From Bacteroidota bacterium (GTDB lineage Bacteria; Bacteroidota; Bacteroidia; Chitinophagales; UBA10324): a stretch of DNA of 38,720 bases. The DNA is taken from NCBI GenBank assembly GCA_014190575.1, contig BJGQ01000010.1:42092-80811 (forward strand). The letters are read 5' to 3'. The notes beneath the pieces were generated by a model, which saw only the letters and a list, made by a program, of their open reading frames with translations, did no database searches and had not been told where the DNA came from. The translations under genes and the position numbers were made by a program. This document shows positions 1 through 8,065 of this stretch, in pieces; the stretch's first letter is position 1; each line of letters begins with the position of its first letter.

Positions 1-881
1 CCGTAAGTGGTGAATCCTTCTGTGATGATGAGTAAATTTTTACATGCTTCTGCAATGGAAGAATCTTTCAAAGCAAGAAATCCACCCATGTTTACCAATG
101 CATCTTTTTTCGCGCTCATGATGGCACCATCCACCAGCGAAAACATTTTTTGTGCAATTTGTTTGTATGGTTTATTCTCATAACCTTTTTCTTTCTGATG
201 AATGAAAAAAGAATTTTCTGCCATGCGACAACAATCAAGAAATAATTTCACGCGGTATTTTTTACAAACCGCGCTCACTTGTTTTGCATTTTCCATACTC
301 ACCGGCTGACCACCACCACTGTTATTTGTCACTGTTAAAATAACTCCGCCAATGTTTTTGGGTTTGTGTTTTAAAATCAGTTCTTCTAATTTTTTCACAT
401 CCATGTTTCCTTTAAACGAAAATTCCGATTGCGTGTCGTTTGATTCTGTGCAGGGAATATCAATGGCTTCGGCTCCGGAAAATTCAATGTTGGCCCGTGT
501 AGTATCGAAGTGCGTATTGCTGATAAAAAATTTTCCTTTTCCACCTAAGTATCCATACAAAATCCGTTCGGCAGCTCGGCCTTGATGTGTAGGAAAAATA
601 TATTTCAATCCTGTTAAGTCGTGAATTGCTTGTTCCATTCTTCTCCAGCTTCGTGCACCTGCGTATGATTCATCGCCTTCCATCATGCCTGCCCATTGTG
701 CCGCGCTCATGGCTGAGGTTCCGCTGTCGGTTAAAAAATCTATCAGCACCTGATCTGAATTTAAGAGGAACGGATTGTAGTGCGCCTGTTCTAAAAATTT
801 TTTTCGCTGCAATTCGGTGGTCATGGTGATTGGCTCCACCATTTTTATTCTGAAAGGTTCAATGATTGTTTTGAATGACAT
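1..881 (-). CDS. tnaA: Tryptophanase-like beta-eliminating lyase (3' part off window)
   Basis: This is a PLP-dependent lyase of the tryptophanase/tyrosine phenol-lyase family, which cleaves tryptophan to indole, pyruvate and ammonia. About 293 of the usual ~460 residues are visible and the C-terminus lies beyond base 1. The start is ATG at 881, followed by EPFRIKMVEP, the family's usual opening. Conserved blocks are LLTDSGT-like FLTDSGT, PTHQGR, GGGQPVSM, and MSAKKDALVNMGG with the expected PLP lysine at K259. Tryptophanase and tyrosine phenol-lyase differ at one discriminating position (Asp in E. coli TnaA, Thr in Citrobacter Tpl). Here it is D126 in HFDTTR, which favours tryptophanase. The second discriminating residue lies off the window, so substrate preference is inferred. 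It is transcribed divergently from atpD. Confidence 0.88.
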   Translation of the reverse strand, partial: MSFKTIIEPFRIKMVEPITMTTELQRKKFLEQAHYNPFLLNSDQVLIDFLTDSGTSAMSAAQWAGMMEGDESYAGARSWRRMEQAIHDLTGLKYIFPTHQGRAAERILYGYLGGKGKFFISNTHFDTTRANIEFSGAEAIDIPCTESNDTQSEFSFKGNMDVKKLEELILKHKPKNIGGVILTVTNNSGGGQPVSMENAKQVSAVCKKYRVKLFLDCCRMAENSFFIHQKEKGYENKPYKQIAQKMFSLVDGAIMSAKKDALVNMGGFLALKDSSIAEACKNLLIITEGFTTY

Positions 882-899
882 GATAAAGTTTGAAGCTGC

Positions 900-907
900 C
901 AAACATA
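900..907 (-). promoter_or_regulatory. Bacteroidota -7 box for the tryptophanase-like gene
   Basis: On the minus strand the sequence reads TATGTTTG, an exact match to the Bacteroidota -7 consensus TAnnTTTG, ending 19 nt before the ATG at 881. A TTTCG sequence about 20 nt upstream could be a weak -33 box. The assignment rests on motif and spacing only. Confidence 0.5.
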
Positions 908-1004
908 TTGGCTCAGCATTACACGAAATATGATTTATGTCGTGCAATAATTGCTTCAAATAAAATTTGCGTCATCAGTTATTGTCAAAACCCTGAAAAT
1001 ATTG

Positions 1005-1077
1005 CGGACTGGTAAAGATTCGAACCCTTGACCCACTGATTAAGAGTCATTTGCTATTCCTAATAAGCTAGGAATCC
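1005..1077 (-). pseudogene. Degenerate tRNA-Lys(CTT)-like sequence, probable tRNA pseudogene
   Basis: On the minus strand these 73 nt fit the tRNA cloverleaf exactly in length: acceptor GGATTCC, TA, D-arm GCTT..TAGC with GG in the loop, anticodon loop CTCTTAA (anticodon CTT at 1044-1042), variable GGGTC, T-loop TTCGAAT, acceptor CCAGTCC and discriminator G. The anticodon-to-variable-loop sequence is nearly the usual tRNA-Lys(CTT) sequence. The stems are damaged: two C-C clashes in the acceptor, one A-G in the anticodon stem, one A-A and two G-T in the T stem, and T-T in the D stem. CCA is not encoded. The decay argues for a pseudogene or an old integration scar, but a weakly folded working tRNA is not excluded. 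Confidence 0.55.
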
Positions 1078-1232
1078 ATTTTTTAATTGTCTAATAGGCA
1101 AGATTGGTGAAATTTTATTAAACCGGTTGAAAAGAGTGTCTGCTTATTTAGGTGAATTTATCGCAAATTGGTAATTTCTGTTAATCAATTTCAAATTTTT
1201 CTTCCGACATTTTTTTCTTTCGCTTCGCCTGT

Positions 1233-1240
1233 TACTTTTG
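1233..1240 (+). promoter_or_regulatory. Bacteroidota -7 box for atpD
   Basis: TACTTTTG matches TAnnTTTG exactly and sits 28 nt before the atpD ATG. That would give an AT-rich leader of roughly 20 nt without a Shine-Dalgarno sequence. The upstream T-run near 1211-1220 may stand in for the -33 TTTG. Motif-based call. Confidence 0.5.
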
Positions 1241-1265
1241 CGGCACTTTAAAAAAATTACAATAA

Positions 1266-2771
<1,506 letters not shown>

Positions 2772-2787
2772 GACTAAAGACTAACAA

Positions 2788-3033
2788 ATGCATTTAGAAA
2801 TATTAACCCCAGAATCTAAAATTTTTACCGGCGAAGCAACTGCAGTTCAAATGCAGGGAACCGATGGTTCATTTCAGGTTTTGAATCATCATGCTCCGAT
2901 GATCAGCAGCTTGAAAGAAGGAAACATAAAAGTTGATCACGATAAAACCACTACCAATTTTAAAGTGATGGGTGGTTTTGTTGAGGTGGCTGATAATAAA
3001 GTAACCGTGCTTGTTGAGGGATTGCAGAAATAA
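2788..3033 (+). CDS. atpC: F1Fo ATP synthase subunit epsilon, short form
   Basis: This is the epsilon subunit of the F1 central stalk. The 81 residues cover only the N-terminal beta-sandwich (LEILTPESKIFTGEA near the start, then GSFQVLNHHAPMISSL). E. coli epsilon has about 139 residues, and its C-terminal two-helix domain, which can inhibit ATP hydrolysis, is absent here. The frame ends cleanly with a stop before a strong terminator, so the shortness looks genuine and not a frameshift. It is expressed with atpD. Confidence 0.95.
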   Translation: MHLEILTPESKIFTGEATAVQMQGTDGSFQVLNHHAPMISSLKEGNIKVDHDKTTTNFKVMGGFVEVADNKVTVLVEGLQK

Positions 3034-3055
3034 ATTTTAATGATACTTAAAAAGC

Positions 3056-3096
3056 AACAGGCGCTTTCGGATTCGAAAGCGCCTGTTTTGTTTTTT
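3056..3096 (+). terminator. Rho-independent terminator after atpC
   Basis: A perfect 14-bp inverted repeat (AACAGGCGCTTTCG at 3056-3069, loop GATT, complementary arm at 3074-3087) is followed by a T-rich tract to 3096. It lies 22 bp after the atpC stop and 25 bp before the next gene, so it should end the atpDC transcript. Confidence 0.9.
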
Positions 3097-3121
3097 ACAT
3101 TCGCAGCATTACGGATATTCG

Positions 3122-4315
3122 ATGGAGGAACAGAAAAAATTAAAAATTGCATTCTTAACTTGTAATGATTCAACGGATAAAAAATCATATTCCGGAACGC
3201 ATTATTACATGGGACAGGCATTAATCCGAAATGGATTTGATGTAACATTTATTGGTCCGTTAAAACCGTGGGAGGAATTTTTTGGTAGAATAATTAATCG
3301 CTTAACATTAATTTTTTTAAAGAAGAAATTCCGTTTTCAGGATACTCCATATTTCTCAAAGCGATATGCATCAATGGCATTGAAAAAAATGAAGGGAATT
3401 AATTTCGATTTCATTTTCGCCCCGGCGGCTTCAAAAGAAATTGCTTTTTTGAAAACTGATATACCGATAATTTATACTTCTGATTGCACCTGGAAACTGA
3501 TTCACAATTACTATTCAAAGTTTTCAAACATACTTCCATCGTCAGTTATTCAAAGCCATTTGATTGAACGGCTTGCCATAAAAAATGCTTCATTGCTTTT
3601 ATATCCATCGCAATGGGTGGCCAACTCAGCGCTGAAAGATTACGATGCTGATGATTCCAAAGTTGGTATTATTCTGTGGGGTGCTAACATGGATGAAATT
3701 CCTTCTCCTGAAATTGCTATGAACAGAAAGCGCTCTGATGAATGCCGGTTGTTTTTTCTTGGTGTTCACTGGCAACGCAAGGGCGGTGAAATTGCTTTGC
3801 AAACTTTATTGGAGTTGGAAAGAATGGGGGTGAATGCTCATTTAACTATTTGCGGAAGTGTTCCGCCGCAACCTGTTTTTCATCCGCGTGTTACAGTTAT
3901 TCCGTTTCTGAGTAAAAAAATTCCGGAGCAACGAAAAAAACTGGAAGCGCTGTTTGAGCAATCAGATTTCTTGTTAGTGCCATCAAGAGCAGAGTGCTAC
4001 GGAATTGTTTTTGCTGAAGCAAGCAGTTATGGTTTGCCTTCTGTTTCAACTGATACAGGTGGAGTAAGCGCAGTAGTGAAAGAAGGAGTGAATGGATTTT
4101 TAATTCCGTTAAATGCTACCGGAAAAAATTACGCTGAATTAATTCAACGGGTTTATAACGATGAACAATTGTATTCTTCATTGGTAAAATCATCGCGCAG
4201 GCATTATGAAAACGAAATTAACTACGACACCTGGGCGCAACGATTGAAAGAAAAATTATTCGAGTATCATATCAATCAGAGAAGTGATATAAAATTGAAA
4301 GCGGAAATTAATTAA
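3122..4315 (+). CDS. Glycosyltransferase family 4 (GT-B fold)
   Basis: This is a retaining sugar-nucleotide glycosyltransferase of the GT4 type, probably acting in cell-surface polysaccharide or glycolipid synthesis; donor and acceptor cannot be told from sequence. The 397-residue product has an N-terminal Rossmann-like half with GTHYYMGQALIRNGFDVTF near 25-43. The C-terminal half has FFLGVHWQRKGG near 217 and the diagnostic E-x7-E motif in ECYGIVFAE near 292-300, followed by SSYGLPSVSTDTGG. There is no signal peptide or obvious membrane segment, so it is likely cytoplasmic or peripheral. The ATG at 3122 follows the atpC terminator; a TACATTCG box at 3096-3103 may be its promoter. It stands apart from any visible polysaccharide cluster. 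Confidence 0.9.
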   Translation: MEEQKKLKIAFLTCNDSTDKKSYSGTHYYMGQALIRNGFDVTFIGPLKPWEEFFGRIINRLTLIFLKKKFRFQDTPYFSKRYASMALKKMKGINFDFIFAPAASKEIAFLKTDIPIIYTSDCTWKLIHNYYSKFSNILPSSVIQSHLIERLAIKNASLLLYPSQWVANSALKDYDADDSKVGIILWGANMDEIPSPEIAMNRKRSDECRLFFLGVHWQRKGGEIALQTLLELERMGVNAHLTICGSVPPQPVFHPRVTVIPFLSKKIPEQRKKLEALFEQSDFLLVPSRAECYGIVFAEASSYGLPSVSTDTGGVSAVVKEGVNGFLIPLNATGKNYAELIQRVYNDEQLYSSLVKSSRRHYENEINYDTWAQRLKEKLFEYHINQRSDIKLKAEIN

Positions 4316-4439
4316 CAAGGAATTTTTTCCTCAGTACCATTTCATCCTTTCTGATTTCGAAAAAATAAATTCCGGATGAAAAAATGGTGAGTGGAATTTG
4401 AATGGAAGAATTCAGCAATATTTTTTTTACCCCAAAATT
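4308..4439 (-). pseudogene. Orphan T9SS C-terminal sorting-domain remnant
   Basis: Read on the minus strand, this gap encodes 43 residues ending in a stop. The sequence includes ILLNSSIQIPLTIF, SSGIYFFEIRKDE and VLRKKFLVN, the pattern of the last strands of a type A T9SS sorting domain (GIY-F-x-I-x, basic end). An in-frame TAA at 4440-4442 cuts it off upstream and no start codon or body precedes it. Its stop overlaps the 3' end of the glycosyltransferase gene by a few bases. It is most simply a relic of a lost secreted-protein gene. Confidence 0.6.
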
Positions 4440-4478
4440 TTATTCTTCTTCATACATTGCAACATTAAACATTTCCTG

Positions 4479-4676
4479 ATGAGCGAAAAATATTCTGAAA
4501 CAAAACCCGAAGAACAGATTTTTCTGAACAACGAAAAATTTGAAATCCCTGAAGAAGGAATGCTTGGCTTGCTTGCACTCGGTGATGTGGGATTAAAAAT
4601 GTGGAGGAAGAAGCGCGGGACTGTTGCTGATGCTTTAAAAATTTCAGAAGAAGTAAAAGAAGGGAGTAATCAGTAG
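4479..4676 (+). CDS. Small acidic/basic 65-aa protein of unknown function
   Basis: The product is not recognised. From the ATG at 4479 it has 65 residues: a polar, acidic start (SEKYSETKPEEQIFLNNEKF), a short central segment EGMLGLLALGDVGLKMWRKKR that could form an amphipathic or membrane-leaning helix with a basic end, and a polar tail. An in-frame ATG 27 codons earlier would add an unlikely phenylalanine-rich extension that overlaps the sorting-domain remnant, so the later start is preferred. It lies 134 bp upstream of the phosphodiesterase/sulfotransferase fusion on the same strand. The glycine-leucine core looks selected rather than random, but no function is claimed. Confidence 0.6.
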   Translation: MSEKYSETKPEEQIFLNNEKFEIPEEGMLGLLALGDVGLKMWRKKRGTVADALKISEEVKEGSNQ

Positions 4677-4810
4677 GCAGTTGGCAGCAGTCAGTAAATA
4701 GAAACTCGAAAACCTAAAAATGAAATTCCTCCGTGAACTCTGTGTCTCAGTGCGAAATTTCAGAGTAGAACAGAAATCATAATTCAAAAATCTTAAATCA
4801 AAAATCTTCT
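4677..4810. repeat. Repeat-rich gap with a short dispersed repeat (core 4728-4760)
   Basis: The gap is built of low-complexity pieces: a CAGTAGGCAGTTGGCAG-like start, a CTCCGTG/CTCTGTGTCTCAGTGCG core with AAATTT at 4728-4760, and several AATC(A)TAA/TCAAAAATC units up to the next gene. The core resembles the CTCTGCGTCTCT..GCGGTTAAAT sequence at 38176-38220, so two relatives of one family lie in the window. No clear promoter was seen for the next gene. Confidence 0.5.
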
Positions 4811-7366
4811 TTGCGACTCGCAAAAAAAGTTTTACTTATTGGTTGGGATGCAGCGGACTGGAAAATTATTTCGCCCATGCTCGATGCGGGTTTATTGCCC
4901 ACACTCAACAAATTTGTAGAACAAGGTGTGATGGGAAATCTCGCCACACTTGATCCGCCGCTCTCACCAATTTTATGGACTTCAATAGCAACCGGAAAAA
5001 CTGCAGATGAACATGGCATACTTGGTTTCGTGGAACCGGATGCAAACTATCAGACTGTTCGCCCCGTGTCATCACGCTCGCGAAAAGTGAAAGCGCTGTG
5101 GAACATGCTAAGTCAGAAAGGATTGAAATCAAATGTGGTTGGCTGGTGGCCAAGCAATCCTGCTGAACCGATTAACGGGGTAATGGTTTCCAATTTTTTT
5201 CAGAAAATAAAAGGCAAGTATGGCGAGCCGTGGCCAATGCCCGATGGAAGCATTCATCCCAAATCAATGGAACACATCAGCGAGTGGCGCGTGCATCCGG
5301 GAGAGTTAACGCTGTCGCACATTTTACCTTTTGTTCCTGAAGCATTAAAAGTTGATCAGGAAAAAGACAAACATCTTTCATCGGTTGCAAAAATTCTGGC
5401 GGAGTGTTCTTCCATTCACGGCGCTGCTACCTGGCTAATGCAAAACACGGAGTGGGATTTCATGGCGGTGTATTACGATGCGGTTGATCATTTCTGTCAC
5501 GGCTTCATGAAGTTTCATCCGCCGCAACGAAAAAATATTCCGGATAATTTATATGAATTGTATAAAGATGTGGTGCAGGGTGCTTATCGTTTTCATGACA
5601 TGATGCTTGAACGAATGTTGCAGTTGGCAGGTGATGATACCACTGTCATTATCATGAGCGATCATGGTTTTCATTCTGATCACTTGCGGCCAAATCGTAT
5701 TCCGAAAGAACCTGCGGGCCCTGCATTTGAACATGCGCCGTTCGGAATTTTTACCATGAAGGGACCGCATATAAAAAAAGATGAACGGATTTACGGCGCA
5801 ACATTGTTAGACATTGCTCCAACTGTTCTCACACTTTTTGGTTTGCCTGTTGGAAAAGATATGATTGGTAAATCGTTGTTGCAATCGTTCAACAAAAAAG
5901 TGGAGCCAACTTATATTGACAGTTGGGAAAATGTAACTGAAGGAGATGCAGGCATGTTGCCCGGTGATGTGCGCGAAGATCCGTGGGCGGCAAAAGCAGC
6001 AATGGATCAGTTGATTGAATTAGGTTATGTAGAAAAACCAGGTGAGGACAAAGAGAAAGCGCTGAAAAAAATTACCGACGAATCGCAATTTTATTTAGCG
6101 CGTGTGTTGATGTACCGGAAAAAATTCAGCGAGGCGATGGTGATTCTGGAGAAAATATTTTCGGAAAACATTGATAAACTTCGTTATGGTTTAGCACTGC
6201 ACGAATGTTACATGGCGCTGAATAAAAACGAAGAGTGCCGTGTGCTGATGGATAAACTGCGAACAACAGAAGCCGCCGAACTTGCCCGATTGGATTTACT
6301 GGAAGCAGGATTATTTATTGCTGAAAACAAACCTCGCAAGGCAATGGAATTGCTGGAGAAAGCTGAACAACGCTCCGCTCATTTACCATATTACTACAAC
6401 GAATTAGGAAGAGTGTATCAGCGATTGGGAAAATGGGATAAGGCGCAGCAAGCATACAATCGTGCATTGGACATTGACGCAAACAATGCATCGGCACATC
6501 TTGGAATTGCACGCTCGTTGCTACGCACCAAAGAATATGAACAAGCTGCAGAAGAATCTTTAGCTGCTATTGGATTAATGTATGCTATGCCGCAAGCGCA
6601 TTATTGTTTGGGTGAAGCCATGTACAATCTTGAATTGTATCATGATGCTGCAATGGCTTTTGAAGTAGTAATCAGTCAGGCGCCGGGAAGCCGCAAAGCG
6701 CATCAGTGGTTATTAAAAATTTACAGAGAGCATTTGCATGATGAAGAAAAAATAAAATACCACGAACAGTTTATTATGGAAAATATAAAAGGCACCATCA
6801 CAGTAGTTTCAGGATTGCCACGCACTGGCACGAGCATGATTATGCAAATGTTAAATGCAGGCGGAGTAGAAATTTTGACTGATAACATTCGTGCAAACGA
6901 CACCAACAATCCGAAAGGGTATTTGGAATTTGAAAAAGTAAAAAGTTTGTTTCGCGATAACACATGGGTGAACGAAGCAGTTGACAAAGCGGTAAAGGTT
7001 GTTGCACCATTGCTCCCGAATTTACCTGCTGCATACAACTACAAAATTATTTTCATGCAACGCGATATGGATGAAGTACTGCGCTCGCAACAGGTGATGC
7101 TCGGTCACAATCGCGCGGTGCGGCAGGAAGCATATCCCATTGCACTCGCAGAAGCATTTACCAAGCAATTGGAAAAAGCCGATGCGTGGATTGCACGCAC
7201 TCCGGGTGCTGAAGTTTTAAAACTGAATTACAAAGAGGTGATTGCAAACCCGCAGGAAGCCGCCGAAACCATCGCAAGTTTTTTAGATGAAGAAATGGAG
7301 ATTGATAAAATGGTGGAAGTGGTGGATGCTTCGCTTTACAGGAACAAGGGGGATGTGAAAGATTAA
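4811..7366 (+). CDS. Alkaline phosphatase-type phosphodiesterase / TPR / sulfotransferase fusion
   Basis: The 851-residue product joins three parts. Residues 1 to about 370 are an alkaline-phosphatase-superfamily (type I phosphodiesterase) domain: metal ligand D13 in GWDAADW, nucleophile T57 in ILWTSIATG, YYDAVDHF, D284-H285 in MSDHGFHSD, and EHAPFG. Residues about 415-640 carry TPR-like helices (NELGRVYQRLGKWDKAQQAY). Residues about 660-851 are a sulfotransferase-like domain with the PAPS-binding P-loop GLPRTGTSM at 668-676 and RDMDEVLRSQQ. No signal peptide is visible, so it is probably cytoplasmic. The start is TTG at 4811; no in-frame ATG fits, and the conserved core begins at once. The substrate is unknown; fused hydrolase and sulfotransferase domains suggest processing of a sulfated or phosphodiester compound. 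Confidence 0.87.
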   Translation: MRLAKKVLLIGWDAADWKIISPMLDAGLLPTLNKFVEQGVMGNLATLDPPLSPILWTSIATGKTADEHGILGFVEPDANYQTVRPVSSRSRKVKALWNMLSQKGLKSNVVGWWPSNPAEPINGVMVSNFFQKIKGKYGEPWPMPDGSIHPKSMEHISEWRVHPGELTLSHILPFVPEALKVDQEKDKHLSSVAKILAECSSIHGAATWLMQNTEWDFMAVYYDAVDHFCHGFMKFHPPQRKNIPDNLYELYKDVVQGAYRFHDMMLERMLQLAGDDTTVIIMSDHGFHSDHLRPNRIPKEPAGPAFEHAPFGIFTMKGPHIKKDERIYGATLLDIAPTVLTLFGLPVGKDMIGKSLLQSFNKKVEPTYIDSWENVTEGDAGMLPGDVREDPWAAKAAMDQLIELGYVEKPGEDKEKALKKITDESQFYLARVLMYRKKFSEAMVILEKIFSENIDKLRYGLALHECYMALNKNEECRVLMDKLRTTEAAELARLDLLEAGLFIAENKPRKAMELLEKAEQRSAHLPYYYNELGRVYQRLGKWDKAQQAYNRALDIDANNASAHLGIARSLLRTKEYEQAAEESLAAIGLMYAMPQAHYCLGEAMYNLELYHDAAMAFEVVISQAPGSRKAHQWLLKIYREHLHDEEKIKYHEQFIMENIKGTITVVSGLPRTGTSMIMQMLNAGGVEILTDNIRANDTNNPKGYLEFEKVKSLFRDNTWVNEAVDKAVKVVAPLLPNLPAAYNYKIIFMQRDMDEVLRSQQVMLGHNRAVRQEAYPIALAEAFTKQLEKADAWIARTPGAEVLKLNYKEVIANPQEAAETIASFLDEEMEIDKMVEVVDASLYRNKGDVKD

Positions 7367-7426
7367 AAATGAAATATTAAAAACTGCTTACCTGATAACT
7401 CAAAAAAAATTTAACTCGAAATAAAA

Positions 7427-8065
7427 TTACTGCTGACCTGCAAGTATTTGCTGATTGGGAGTTGGGTTAACAGCATAATCATATACTATCATTTCACCCC
7501 ACAAAATCTTGATTCTTGCCCAACCATAATAAGTGTTACCTCCCATTAATAATTTAAGTCCAACATATTTTTCAGCATATAAATCGAATAATCCTTGTTC
7601 ACTGTAAAACGAATTATTAACCGTTGGAAAGCCCTGATGGTATTCCTGAGATGAAAATCGGTGTTCCAGAATTCCATTACTAAGCACAATATTATTTGCA
7701 TTAATTGTATCACCTATCGAAAGTGGTTTTGGAAAATTGCCCAGTGAAGAAGCCATCATTTTATTATTACCGTAGCCATCAATGCGATTAGAAGAATTTA
7801 AATAAGCAGAAAATGCAGTTGACATATAGTAAGTTGACCAGGAAGAAAAATTTTCACTTAACCTGAAATCAACTATTCCATCATTATTTAAATCCAACTG
7901 ATAATTTGCTCCCAACCAGAATGAACTATTTAAAACCGCATCTGGATTTACATCAGTATAAATAATTTGCGCACATGCCTTTTCAGCATGCATAGCTAAA
8001 AACCCTGCGGAGAGTGTACAATATGCAGCAAGCTTTTTTTTCAAATCATTTTTATCCGGTTTCAT
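7427..8065 (-). CDS. Secreted protein, paralogue of the N-terminal domain of its neighbour
   Basis: The function is not known. The 212-residue product has an N-terminal signal sequence (LKKKLAAYCTL, likely cleavage after about residue 32 in KACAQ), then a calcium-loop-like DLNNDGIVD at 58-66, and ends in KYVGLKLLMGGNTYYGWAR .. NPTPNQQILAG. These blocks match, in order, residues 1-180 of the upstream gene product (signal LKKKIAAY, DLNNDGVTD at 52-60, KYLGVKV, FYGWIRL, NTPILAG). It stops where the shared domain stops and has no T9SS sorting domain. Its ATG overlaps the TGA of the upstream gene (ATGA at 8062-8065), so the two are translated from one transcript. Confidence 0.85.
   Translation of the reverse strand: MKPDKNDLKKKLAAYCTLSAGFLAMHAEKACAQIIYTDVNPDAVLNSSFWLGANYQLDLNNDGIVDFRLSENFSSWSTYYMSTAFSAYLNSSNRIDGYGNNKMMASSLGNFPKPLSIGDTINANNIVLSNGILEHRFSSQEYHQGFPTVNNSFYSEQGLFDLYAEKYVGLKLLMGGNTYYGWARIKILWGEMIVYDYAVNPTPNQQILAGQQ

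Noticed and set aside
4398-4478. 27-codon N-terminal extension of the 65-aa protein
   Set aside because: The extension is rich in Phe, Tyr and Ile from T-runs, overlaps the sorting-domain remnant and is unlike the polar start after the ATG at 4479.
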